The notes under the pieces are model-generated. The model was given only the letters and a program-made list of their open reading frames with translations, was not told the origin of the DNA and made no database searches. A program made the translations under genes and the position numbers. From positions 1-64,000 of the forward strand of contig CAYTGL010000008.1 of NCBI GenBank assembly GCA_964437335.1: 64,000 nt of DNA. Reading direction: 5' to 3'. This DNA is from JAITWN01 sp964437335 (lineage in GTDB: Bacteria > Pseudomonadota > Gammaproteobacteria > SZUA-140). This document shows, one piece after another, positions 9,387-17,280 of this stretch. Each line of letters starts with the position of its first letter. Position 1 is the first letter of the stretch.

Positions 9387-9400
9387 GACAGGAGAGGTGA

Positions 9401-10099
9401 ATGGCACAGAGAGACGACATCCCGGTCATTACCGTCGATGGTCCTGGCGGGTCCGGCAAAGGGACCGTCAGCCGGCTTCTCGCCCGTGAACTCGGCTGGC
9501 ACTTTCTCGACAGCGGGGCCTTGTACCGCCTGGTCGCCCTGGGCGCGCTGAAACGCGGTATCGCACTCGACGATGAGCCGGCCCTGGCCCGGCTGGCCGC
9601 ACGACTCGATATCCATTTTGATCCGGATGGCGGCGAAAATGCGCCTATCCTTCTCGATAATGTCGATATCTCGACCGAACTTCGTAGCGAATCGAGCGGC
9701 GAGGCCGCCTCGAAAGTCGCGGTGCTCTCCAGCGTCCGCCAGGCACTTCTGGCCCGGCAGCGTGCGTTCCGCCAGCCGCCCGGCCTCGTTGCCGACGGAC
9801 GCGACATGGGGACGGTGATTTTCAGTAACGCTGACCTCAAGATTTTCCTCGAGGCGAGTCAGCAGGAACGGGCGGCGAGGCGCTATAAACAGTTGAAGGA
9901 GAAGGGAATGGGTGTTAGTCTAGAGGCCCTTTTGCGGGAGATCGAGTCACGCGACGCTCGCGACAGCGGCCGCGTGATGTCACCGATGCGTCCTGCGGAG
10001 GATGCGGTGATCATCGACACGACCCGCATGGGCATTACCGAAGTTGTCAGAGAAATCATGCAGCTGTGGCATGATCGTCGCGCCGGACACAGCATATGA
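9401..10099 (+). CDS. cmk: Cytidylate kinase
   Basis: Phosphorylates CMP and dCMP with ATP. The 232-residue protein has the P-loop GPGGSGKGT at residues 14-22, the FLDSGALYR CMP-binding segment and VADGRDMGTVIF. A good ribosome binding site (aggagaggtga) precedes the ATG. It sits in its usual place upstream of rpsA. The preceding palindrome may separate its mRNA from aroA. Confidence 0.97.
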   Translation: MAQRDDIPVITVDGPGGSGKGTVSRLLARELGWHFLDSGALYRLVALGALKRGIALDDEPALARLAARLDIHFDPDGGENAPILLDNVDISTELRSESSGEAASKVAVLSSVRQALLARQRAFRQPPGLVADGRDMGTVIFSNADLKIFLEASQQERAARRYKQLKEKGMGVSLEALLREIESRDARDSGRVMSPMRPAEDAVIIDTTRMGITEVVREIMQLWHDRRAGHSI

Positions 10100-10176
10100 T
10101 GCACGCGTCCGGCGTGATTATGAGGCGCTTCGCGCAGAACCGGTTCGGCCGGACAGCGCGGGGCATTGGTCCATCC

Positions 10177-10225
10177 GTCCGCTGATGCGGACTTAACCAG
10201 AGGAATTGCCCGCAGTTTCGGGCAA
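10177..10225 (+). promoter_or_regulatory. Candidate structured rpsA leader
   Basis: Two hairpins precede the rpsA start: GTCCGC-TGAT-GCGGAC at 10177-10192, and TTGCCCG / CGGGCAA with a six-base loop at 10206-10225. An AGAGGA lies between them at 10199-10204, 36 bases upstream of the ATG, and no Shine-Dalgarno lies close to the start. In E. coli, rpsA is translated from a structured leader without a normal Shine-Dalgarno and is autoregulated by S1. The similarity here is inferred from position and folding potential only. Confidence 0.5.
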
Positions 10226-10240
10226 GCTAACGTCAACCTG

Positions 10241-11911
10241 ATGAGTGAAAGTTTTGCAGAGCTCTTCGAGCAGAGCCAATCCGGCAAGCAAATGCGCCTC
10301 GGTTCGATCGTCACCGGAACCGTCGTCGCGATCAGACCCGATGTCGTCATCGTCAATGCAGGCCTCAAGTCCGAGGGCGTCATCCCGATCGACCAGTTTC
10401 TCAATGAGCAGGGCCGCCCGGAAGTTTCCGTCGGCGACATCGTCGAGGTTGCACTCGATGCCGTCGAGGATGGTTTCGGCGAGACCCGGCTGTCGCGCGA
10501 GAAGGCCAAGCGCACCAAGCAATGGGATGTGCTCGAGACCGCGATGGAGAAGCAGGAGAAGATCATCGGCCGGATCAGCGGCAAGGTCAAAGGCGGCTTC
10601 ACCGTCGACATCGGCGACATCCGCGCATTCCTGCCCGGCTCGCTGGTCGATGTGCGCCCGGTTCGCGATCTGACGCATCTCGAGGGCAAGGATCTCGAAT
10701 TCAAGGTCGTCAAGACCGATCGCCGGCGCAATAACGTCGTCGTGTCGCGCCGCGCCGTCGTCGAGAGCGAAGGCAGCGTTGAACGCGACGCGTTGCTGGC
10801 GAATCTCGAGGAAGGCCAGACTATCAAGGGTATCGTCAAGAATCTCACCGATTACGGCGCATTCATCGACCTCGGCGGCATCGATGGTCTGCTGCATATC
10901 ACCGACATGGCCTGGAAACGCGTCAAGCAGCCTTCCGACATCGTCAATATCGGCGACGAGATCGATGTCAAGGTGTTGAAGTTCGATCGCGAGCGCAACC
11001 GTGTATCGCTCGGCCTCAAACAGCTCGGCGAGGATCCGTGGGAGAACCTGACGCGGCGTTATCCGGTCGGCGCGCGCGTATTCGGCAAGGTCACCAACAT
11101 TGCCGACTACGGCTGTTTCGTCGAGATCGAGGATGGCGTCGAAGGGCTGGTCCACGTCTCGGAGATGGACTGGACCAACAAGAATATTCATCCCTCGAAG
11201 GTCGTGCATCTCGGGGACGAGGTCGAAGTCGTCGTACTCGACATCGACGCCGATCGCCGTCGCATCTCGCTCGGCATCAAGCAATGCCAGCCGAATCCCT
11301 GGGAAGAATTCTCGACCCGCCACAACAAGGGCGACAAGATCAGCGGCACGATCAAGTCAATCACCGATTTCGGCATCTTTGTCGGTCTCGACGGCGGCAT
11401 CGACGGCCTGCTGCATCTGTCGGATCTGTCGTGGAGCCTGCCTGGCGAAGAGGCTGTGCACAACTACAAGAAGGGCGATGAGCTCGAGGCCGTGATTCTC
11501 GCGATCGACCCGGAGCGCGAACGCATTTCGCTCGGCGTAAAGCAACTCGAACGTGATCCCTTCGAACTCTATGTCGGCGAGCATCCGAAGGGCAGCGTGG
11601 TCACCGGCAAGGTGACCGAAGTCGATGCGAAGGGCGTCACCGTGCTGCTCGAGGAGGGCGTCGAGGGTTACATCCGCGCCGCCGATCTGGCGCGCGAGCG
11701 CGTCGAAGACCCGCAGACCATTATCAAGGTCGGCGACGAGATCGAAGCGAGATTCACCGGCGTCAACCGCAAGAATCACACGCTCCAGCTGTCAGTCAAG
11801 GCCAAGGACGAGCACGAAGAGGCGGAAGCGGTCAGGGAGTACGGCAAGAGCGCGCCGGGCACGGGCGCCACGACGCTCGGCGACCTGATCAAGGAGCAGA
11901 TGAACAAGTAG
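10241..11911 (+). CDS. rpsA: 30S ribosomal protein S1
   Basis: The mRNA-binding ribosomal protein needed for translation initiation on structured or leadered mRNAs. The 556-residue length matches six tandem S1 (OB-fold) domains. Repeats are visible as GxVxxIxDYGxFVxxxxGxxGLxHxSE-type blocks, for example around 10840, 11090, 11350 and 11620. The start MSESFAELFEQS is the S1 consensus; an upstream in-frame GTG at 10166 would add 25 unconserved residues. ihfB follows, as in other Gammaproteobacteria. Confidence 0.98.
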   Translation: MSESFAELFEQSQSGKQMRLGSIVTGTVVAIRPDVVIVNAGLKSEGVIPIDQFLNEQGRPEVSVGDIVEVALDAVEDGFGETRLSREKAKRTKQWDVLETAMEKQEKIIGRISGKVKGGFTVDIGDIRAFLPGSLVDVRPVRDLTHLEGKDLEFKVVKTDRRRNNVVVSRRAVVESEGSVERDALLANLEEGQTIKGIVKNLTDYGAFIDLGGIDGLLHITDMAWKRVKQPSDIVNIGDEIDVKVLKFDRERNRVSLGLKQLGEDPWENLTRRYPVGARVFGKVTNIADYGCFVEIEDGVEGLVHVSEMDWTNKNIHPSKVVHLGDEVEVVVLDIDADRRRISLGIKQCQPNPWEEFSTRHNKGDKISGTIKSITDFGIFVGLDGGIDGLLHLSDLSWSLPGEEAVHNYKKGDELEAVILAIDPERERISLGVKQLERDPFELYVGEHPKGSVVTGKVTEVDAKGVTVLLEEGVEGYIRAADLARERVEDPQTIIKVGDEIEARFTGVNRKNHTLQLSVKAKDEHEEAEAVREYGKSAPGTGATTLGDLIKEQMNK

Positions 11912-11995
11912 ACAAGTGTGAGCGCCCGTGCCGGGAGAGGGCGCGGGCGCATGTTTTCACGCAGGTTTCGTTTCAGGGATTGGGGAGCAACGGTA

Positions 11996-12343
11996 ATGAC
12001 GAAATCGGAATTAATAGAAACTATTGCACAAAAACAGAAGCATCTTTCCTACAAGGACATCGAATTCGCGGTCAAGACGATGATCGAGCAGATGGCGCAA
12101 TCGCTGGCCAGCGGCGAGCGCATCGAGATTCGCGGTTTCGGCAGTTTTTCGCTGCATTTTCGCCCGCCACGGATGGGCAGGAATCCCAAGACCGGCGAGC
12201 CGGTGCCGCTGGCCGGCAAGCATGTCCCGCATTTCAAGCCAGGCAAGGAACTGCGCGAGCGCGTCAACGAAGGGCTGCAGCATGAAAGATCGCGGCACCC
12301 GCACAAGCAGCCGGGCGAGAAACTGATGAGCCGTGAGATGTGA
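11996..12343 (+). CDS. ihfB: Integration host factor beta subunit
   Basis: DNA-bending partner of IhfA. It starts MTKSELIETIAQ and contains the arm segment RNPKTGEPVPLAGKHVPHFKPGKEL, as in the HU/IHF family. The usual length is about 94-100 residues. Here there are 115, because a basic, His/Arg/Lys-rich tail of about 20 residues follows the last helix. The ATG at 11996 has a GGGGAGC ribosome binding site; the upstream in-frame extension is not conserved. The stop overlaps the GTG of lapA by 4 bases, suggesting translational coupling. Confidence 0.95.
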   Translation: MTKSELIETIAQKQKHLSYKDIEFAVKTMIEQMAQSLASGERIEIRGFGSFSLHFRPPRMGRNPKTGEPVPLAGKHVPHFKPGKELRERVNEGLQHERSRHPHKQPGEKLMSREM

Positions 12344-12633
12344 AACGCGTTCTCGGATTTTTTTTAATACTGCTCGTCCTGGTTTTTGGCCTGTTCTTCG
12401 GCCTGCTCAATGCCGAGTCCGTACATATCAATTACTTCTTCGGTTCACGCGATCTGCCGTTGTCGTTCGTCCTCGTCATGATGCTGATCATCGGCGCCCT
12501 GGCCGGCGCCTTGGCCGGGCTGGGCCTGGTGTTCAGGGTGAAGCGTGAGGTCTACCGTCTGCGCAGGGAAATCCGCCTTGCCGAGAAAGAACTGAAAAAT
12601 CTTCGTTCACTCCCGATCAAAGAACTCCCCTGA
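12340..12633 (+). CDS. lapA: Lipopolysaccharide assembly protein A (DUF1049)
   Basis: A small inner-membrane protein of 97 residues that works with LapB in regulating LPS synthesis through LpxC turnover. Two hydrophobic segments (about 5-22 and 43-65) are followed by a basic, coiled-coil-like C-terminal tail (REVYRLRREIRLAEKELKNL), the usual LapA layout. It starts with GTG overlapping ihfB, and its stop overlaps lapB as TGATG. The ihfB-lapA-lapB-pyrF order is conserved. Confidence 0.92.
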   Translation: MKRVLGFFLILLVLVFGLFFGLLNAESVHINYFFGSRDLPLSFVLVMMLIIGALAGALAGLGLVFRVKREVYRLRREIRLAEKELKNLRSLPIKELP

Positions 12634-13796
12634 TGCCACTCGAGTTCCTGTGGCTGCTGCTGCCGGTAGCCGCCGCCTCGGGTTGGTGGATGTCCCGGCG
12701 CAGCCTGGCGCGTGACCAGGGGCGTGCCCGTGTCCCGCCCGACTATTTCAAGGGCATCAATTTCCTGCTCAATGAACAACCCGACAAGGCGATCGAGGTG
12801 TTCACGAAGATGGTCGAGGTCGACAGCGACACCGTCGAGCCTTATTTCGCCCTCGGCAGCCTGTTCCGCCGCCAGGGTGAAGTCGAGCGGGCAATCCGTA
12901 TCCATCAAAACCTGATCGCGCGCCCGTCGCTGCATCGCGTGCAGCGCAACCACGCGCTGTTCGAACTCGGGCAGGATTACCAGCAGGCAGGATTGCTCGA
13001 CCGCGCCGAGCACATGTTTATCGAGCTGCTCGAGCGCGAACCGCGCAATGTCCCGGCGCGTCGCTTGCTGATCGACATCTACGAACAGGAAAGGGATTGG
13101 GAAAAGGCGATCACGATTGCGGCCTCGCTCGAATCCCATATCAGCGTGTCGCATCGTCATATCATCGCCCATTATTACTGCGAGCTTGCGCAACTGGCGC
13201 TCGAAGACAGGGACTTTCACCGGGCGCGGAAGATGATCCGGCGCGCCTACTCCAACGATCGCGGTTGTGTCCGCGCCAGCCTGCTTGCCGGCGAGTCCGC
13301 GCGCCTGCAGGACAACTGCAAGGCGGCGATTCGCGCGCTGAAGCGGGTCGACAAGCAGGATCCGCGTTTCCTGTCGGAGGCTGTCGGACCGCTGCTCGAT
13401 TGCTATGAACGCCTGGGGCGAACGCAGGAAGCGATCAACTGGCTCGAGGATGTGTTGCTGCGACAGGACGCATTCAAGCCGGTGCTGATGTTCGCCCAGT
13501 TCATACAGAAGCACGGCGATCACACAACGGCGAGCGTATTCTTGAGTCGTCACCAGCGAATGCATCCTTCGCTGCCGGGCATCGCCTATTTACTGGAGAC
13601 CTTGCCCGCGGAGACGTCGGCGCCGGAGCACCGGGAACGGCTTGCGATCGCCCGCGAATCAATCTCGAAATTACTTAAGGATATTAGCTCATATAATTGT
13701 AATAATTGCGTTTATAAAGGGGGAGTGATGCACTGGCAGTGCCCAACCTGTCGCGCGTGGAACTCGATTATTCCCTATCAGGGCAGCCCCGGATGA
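12633..13796 (+). CDS. lapB: Lipopolysaccharide assembly protein B, TPR and rubredoxin-like
   Basis: Inner-membrane-anchored TPR protein (YciM) that recruits LpxC to FtsH and coordinates LPS synthesis with transport. The 387 residues have an N-terminal membrane segment (about 2-15), multiple TPR units through the middle, and a C-terminal rubredoxin-like zinc ribbon with Cys356/Cys359 (CNNC) and Cys370/Cys373 (CPTC). The metal cysteines are intact. It overlaps lapA by one base and pyrF by four, so the three are probably translated as a coupled unit. Confidence 0.95.
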   Translation: MPLEFLWLLLPVAAASGWWMSRRSLARDQGRARVPPDYFKGINFLLNEQPDKAIEVFTKMVEVDSDTVEPYFALGSLFRRQGEVERAIRIHQNLIARPSLHRVQRNHALFELGQDYQQAGLLDRAEHMFIELLEREPRNVPARRLLIDIYEQERDWEKAITIAASLESHISVSHRHIIAHYYCELAQLALEDRDFHRARKMIRRAYSNDRGCVRASLLAGESARLQDNCKAAIRALKRVDKQDPRFLSEAVGPLLDCYERLGRTQEAINWLEDVLLRQDAFKPVLMFAQFIQKHGDHTTASVFLSRHQRMHPSLPGIAYLLETLPAETSAPEHRERLAIARESISKLLKDISSYNCNNCVYKGGVMHWQCPTCRAWNSIIPYQGSPG

Positions 13797-14506
13797 ACAG
13801 CGGCGAGCGGCGCGTGATCGTCGCGCTCGATTATCCGGATCCGGGCGCCGCGCTCGCGCTCGCCGGCCGGCTCGACCCGCAGGCCTGCCGCGTCAAGGTT
13901 GGCAAGGAGCTGTTCACGCGCGCCGGGCCCGCGGTCGTCGAGCGGCTGACCGGACTCGGGTTCGATGTCTTTCTCGATCTCAAGTTTCACGATATTCCGC
14001 ACACCGTCGCGGCAGCATGCCGTGCTGCGGCGTCACTCGGGGTCTGGATGATCAACGTCCATGCCCAGGGCGGGCGGCGCATGATGGCGGCCGCGCGCGA
14101 GTCTATCGATGCCGGTTCGCACCGGCCACTGCTGATCGGCGTCACGGTGCTTACCAGCCTCGACGACGCGCAATTGCATGAAATCGGCTATACCGGTGAT
14201 GCGATGAGCCTCGTAGCGCGTCTTGCCGGCCTCGTCGAGCAGGCCGGCCTCGACGGTGTCGTTTGCTCGCCGCAAGAGGTTGGTCTGCTGCGACGGGAAA
14301 GAAGTGCGGGATTCCTGCTCGTCACACCGGGCATCCGCCCCGCGGACGCTGCCGTCGATGACCAGCGCCGTGTCATGACCCCCGCGGACGCGCTTGCGGC
14401 CGGCGCCGATTATCTCGTCATCGGCCGGCCGATCACCGCCGCCGCTGATCCGCTGAAGGCCCTGCAGGCGATACGCGCCGCTATCGGCGAGACGAATGCC
14501 GATTGA
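13793..14506 (+). CDS. pyrF: Orotidine 5'-phosphate decarboxylase
   Basis: Last step of UMP synthesis. The 237-residue protein has the catalytic DLKFHDIP motif (Asp62, Lys64, Asp67), the VTVLTS strand and TPGIRP near the phosphate site. The start ATG at 13793 overlaps the lapB stop as ATGA; an earlier in-frame ATG at 13739 would lie within lapB. It is the last gene of the block; a GGGTCAGACCC palindrome follows 88 bp later. Confidence 0.97.
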   Translation: MNSGERRVIVALDYPDPGAALALAGRLDPQACRVKVGKELFTRAGPAVVERLTGLGFDVFLDLKFHDIPHTVAAACRAAASLGVWMINVHAQGGRRMMAAARESIDAGSHRPLLIGVTVLTSLDDAQLHEIGYTGDAMSLVARLAGLVEQAGLDGVVCSPQEVGLLRRERSAGFLLVTPGIRPADAAVDDQRRVMTPADALAAGADYLVIGRPITAAADPLKALQAIRAAIGETNAD

Positions 14507-14594
14507 ACCGGCACGCGATCTCATGCGAGTCTGGCGACGCCGTATCGGAAGCACCGACTGCCGGCCGTATGCCATGTGACCGCCAGGTTCATGA

Positions 14595-14624
14595 GGGTCA
14601 GACCCTATTAATAGGGTCTGACCC
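14595..14624. repeat. GGGTCAGACCC palindrome, copy 4 (30 bp, perfect)
   Basis: Perfect 30-bp palindrome, two inverted units joined by TATTAATA, lying between pyrF and the helix-hairpin-helix gene. No U-tract follows, so it is not a classical intrinsic terminator. Confidence 0.95.
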
Positions 14625-14677
14625 CGCCTGTAGCACGGTGCGTTACCATCCACGCAGGTTAAACGGAGTTAACCAAG

Positions 14678-14974
14678 ATGAAACCGATTCGTACTTTTCT
14701 GTTTGCCGCGATGCTCGCCGGCGCCAGCCTGGGCGCGCATGCGGACAAGGTCAACATCAATGAGGCGGACGCCGCGGGACTCGCGGCGCTGCACGGTATC
14801 GGGCAGTCCAGGGCCGAGGCGATCGTCGAGCATCGCAAGGTGCATGGGCCGTTCCGAAGTCTCGATGCGCTTGCCGATGTCCGCGGTATCAGCCTGAACC
14901 TCGTCGACCGCAACCGGGACCGCATGACGATCGGCAACGCCGCGCCCGATGGGCAGCGCGCCGCGCAGGACTGA
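14678..14974 (+). CDS. ComEA-like helix-hairpin-helix protein
   Basis: A 98-residue exported protein. Residues 1-22 look like a signal peptide ending AHA. The mature part starts VNINEADAAGLAALHGIGQSRAEAIVEHR, the tandem helix-hairpin-helix of the ComEA / competence-associated family, which binds double-stranded DNA in the periplasm. Many Gammaproteobacteria carry such short forms; a role in DNA uptake is inferred, not shown. A ribosome binding site (ggagtt) precedes the ATG, and an intrinsic terminator follows at 15008. Confidence 0.88.
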   Translation: MKPIRTFLFAAMLAGASLGAHADKVNINEADAAGLAALHGIGQSRAEAIVEHRKVHGPFRSLDALADVRGISLNLVDRNRDRMTIGNAAPDGQRAAQD

Positions 14975-15007
14975 CGCGCCGGGCGACCCGCTTCCATGCA
15001 TGACTTC

Positions 15008-15035
15008 ACGGCCCTGGTAACAGGGCCGTTTTTTT
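15008..15035 (+). terminator. Rho-independent terminator
   Basis: A 9-bp stem (ACGGCCCTG / CAGGGCCGT) with a GTAA loop, running into seven T residues. It ends the helix-hairpin-helix gene transcript. Confidence 0.93.
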
Positions 15036-15095
15036 GGCGCGGGCACGGGAATGAGCTTGCGCCGTGCTATCATGCCGGGCGATGGGTCGCGAATC

Positions 15096-16577
15096 ATGCA
15101 CAAACTTCAGCCGGTAATCCTGTCGGGCGGCTCCGGGACGCGCCTGTGGCCGCTTTCGCGCGAGCACTACCCGAAACAACTGCTGGCCCCGTTCGGCGAT
15201 CTGACGCTGTTGCAGGCGACGGTCGAGCGTCTGGCCGGCCTGGATACCGGGGAGGACGACGCTGACCACGGCGTTGCGCCGCCGCTGGTCGTGTGCAGCG
15301 AGGAGCATCGCTTCCTGGTCGCGGAACAGTTGCGGCGTCTCGGCCTGCCGCCCGGGCGACTCCTGCTTGAGCCGGTCGGACGCAACACCGCGCCGGCCGC
15401 GACGCTGGCGGCGTTACATGTCGCGGCCGCAGACTCGGCCGCAGTAATGCTGATCATGCCGGCCGACCACCTGATTCAGGACCAGACGGCGTTTCATGCC
15501 GCGGTGCAGTGCGGCATCGAGCAGGCTGCGCAGGGCGCGATCGTCACCTTCGGCATCGTGCCCCGGCGCCCCGAAACCGGCTATGGCTATATCCGGAAAG
15601 GCGTCGCGGCGGCTGGCGGCGACGGCATCACACCGTACCCGATCGCCGAATTCGTCGAGAAGCCTGACGCGGCAACCGCCCGGGCCTATCTTGATACCGG
15701 CGAGTATCTCTGGAACAGCGGCATCTTCATGGTGCGCGCCGATGTCTGGCTCGATGCGATCCGGCGTTTTCGCCCCGATATCTACGACGCGGCGCACCGC
15801 GCCCACGAGGCGGGCCGGCAGGACGGTGATTTTTTCCGCATCGGCAACGCGGAATTTGCCGCGTGTCCGAGCGATTCGATCGACTATGCGGTCATGGAAC
15901 GGCTGGTCGATCCCGCGATCGCAACCGGCACGACGACACTCGCGGTTGTGATTCCGCTCGACGCCGGCTGGTCTGATGTCGGCGCGTGGTCCAGCCTGTG
16001 GGAGGTGATCCCGCAGGACGCCGACGGCAATATCCTGCGCGGCGACGTGATCGTCGAGGACACGCAGGACTCGTTGCTGTTCGCCGAGCATCGCCTGCTC
16101 GCCGCGGTCGGGCTGACCAACATCATTGCGATCGAGACTGCCGATGCAGTACTGGTCGCGCACCGGGATCACGCACAATCGGTCAAACAGATAGTGCAGC
16201 GAATCAAGGCGGCGGGCCGCACCGAACATCAGGTGCATCGCCGTGTCCATCGCCCGTGGGGCAGCTACGAAGGCATCGACCGCGGCGACCGCTTTCAGGT
16301 CAAGCGCATTTGCGTCAATCCCGGCGCATCGCTGTCGCTGCAGATGCATCACTACCGCGCCGAGCACTGGATCGTCGTGCGCGGCACCGCGAAAGTCGTC
16401 CGCGGCGACGAATCCTTCCTGCTCAGCGAGAACGAATCGACCTATATCCCGATCGGCGTCCGGCACCGGCTCGAAAACCCCGGCACCCTGCCGCTGGAGA
16501 TCATCGAAGTGCAGTCCGGATCCTACCTCGGCGAGGACGATATCGTCAGGTACGACGATCACTATGGCCGGAAATAG
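15096..16577 (+). CDS. manC: Mannose-1-phosphate guanylyltransferase / mannose-6-phosphate isomerase
   Basis: Bifunctional type II enzyme (ManC/AlgA/CpsB) that makes GDP-mannose, a precursor of many exopolysaccharides and O-antigens. The 493 residues have an N-terminal nucleotidyltransferase with GGSGTRLWPLSR and FVEKPD, a beta-helix linker, and a C-terminal cupin isomerase domain (RPWGSYEGI and QMHHYRAEHW). The start at 15096 is chosen because conserved sequence begins four residues later; in-frame starts at 15051 and 15072 are less likely. It lies about 3 kb upstream of the glycan locus and may supply it. Confidence 0.94.
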   Translation: MHKLQPVILSGGSGTRLWPLSREHYPKQLLAPFGDLTLLQATVERLAGLDTGEDDADHGVAPPLVVCSEEHRFLVAEQLRRLGLPPGRLLLEPVGRNTAPAATLAALHVAAADSAAVMLIMPADHLIQDQTAFHAAVQCGIEQAAQGAIVTFGIVPRRPETGYGYIRKGVAAAGGDGITPYPIAEFVEKPDAATARAYLDTGEYLWNSGIFMVRADVWLDAIRRFRPDIYDAAHRAHEAGRQDGDFFRIGNAEFAACPSDSIDYAVMERLVDPAIATGTTTLAVVIPLDAGWSDVGAWSSLWEVIPQDADGNILRGDVIVEDTQDSLLFAEHRLLAAVGLTNIIAIETADAVLVAHRDHAQSVKQIVQRIKAAGRTEHQVHRRVHRPWGSYEGIDRGDRFQVKRICVNPGASLSLQMHHYRAEHWIVVRGTAKVVRGDESFLLSENESTYIPIGVRHRLENPGTLPLEIIEVQSGSYLGEDDIVRYDDHYGRK

Positions 16578-16602
16578 ACCGCAGTCAGAGCGGCGAGTCA
16601 AA

Positions 16603-16634
16603 AGGGTCAGACCCTATTAATAGGGTCTGACCCT
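16603..16634. repeat. GGGTCAGACCC palindrome, copy 5 (32 bp, perfect)
   Basis: Perfect 32-bp palindrome with a TATTAATA centre, the same core as copy 4. It lies between manC and cysC, 21 bp before the cysC start. Confidence 0.95.
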
Positions 16635-16655
16635 CTCAACAACGGAGAGCAAGGA

Positions 16656-17270
16656 ATGAGCGATAGCAAGAAAAGCACCAACGTCGTCTGGCATCATGCG
16701 ACGGTCGACCGCGCAATGCGCGAGAAGATGAACGGTCACAAGAGCGCGGTGCTTTGGTTCACGGGTCTGTCCGGCGCGGGCAAGTCGACGCTCGCCCACG
16801 CGGTCGAGGACCGTCTGCATCGCGCCAACTGCAGGACTTTCGTGCTCGACGGCGACAACATCCGTCACGGCCTGTGCGGCGACCTCGGATTCTCCGACGA
16901 AGACCGCATGGAAAACATCCGCCGTATCGGCGAGGTGTCCAAACTGATGGTCGAGGCCGGCGTCATTGCGCTGACCGCATTCATCTCGCCGTTCCGCGTC
17001 GACCGCGACCGCGTGCGCGGGCTGGTCATGCATGGCGACTTCATTGAAATATACTGCAAGGCCTCGCTCGAGACCTGCGAGGAACGGGACGTCAAAGGCC
17101 TGTACAAGAAGGCCCGGGCAGGGGAGATCAAGGCCTTCACCGGCATCTCCTCGCCGTACGAGGAACCAGTGAATCCCGAACTGCTCGTCGAGACCGACAA
17201 GCTGACGCTCGACAAAAGCGCCGATCTCGTCCTCAATCTGCTCAGGGAACGGGGCATTCTGAAGGCCTGA
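16656..17270 (+). CDS. cysC: Adenylyl-sulfate kinase (APS kinase)
   Basis: Phosphorylates adenosine 5'-phosphosulfate to PAPS, the sulfuryl donor for sulfate reduction or for sulfotransferases. The 204 residues have the P-loop GLSGAGKST at 37-45, LDGDNIRHGL, FISPFRVDRDRVR and the GISSPYEEP segment of the CysC family. It is stand-alone, not fused to CysN or ATP sulfurylase. No cysN/cysD lies nearby; the next gene is an SLC13-type transporter. This may indicate PAPS supply for glycan sulfation, but no sulfotransferase is in the window. Confidence 0.96.
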   Translation: MSDSKKSTNVVWHHATVDRAMREKMNGHKSAVLWFTGLSGAGKSTLAHAVEDRLHRANCRTFVLDGDNIRHGLCGDLGFSDEDRMENIRRIGEVSKLMVEAGVIALTAFISPFRVDRDRVRGLVMHGDFIEIYCKASLETCEERDVKGLYKKARAGEIKAFTGISSPYEEPVNPELLVETDKLTLDKSADLVLNLLRERGILKA

Positions 17271-17280
17271 GGCTCATTCG

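Noticed and set aside
14503..14763. An 86-codon frame between pyrF and the helix-hairpin-helix gene
   Set aside because: It reads through the palindrome at 14595 and overlaps the signal peptide of the real gene in another frame; no motif.
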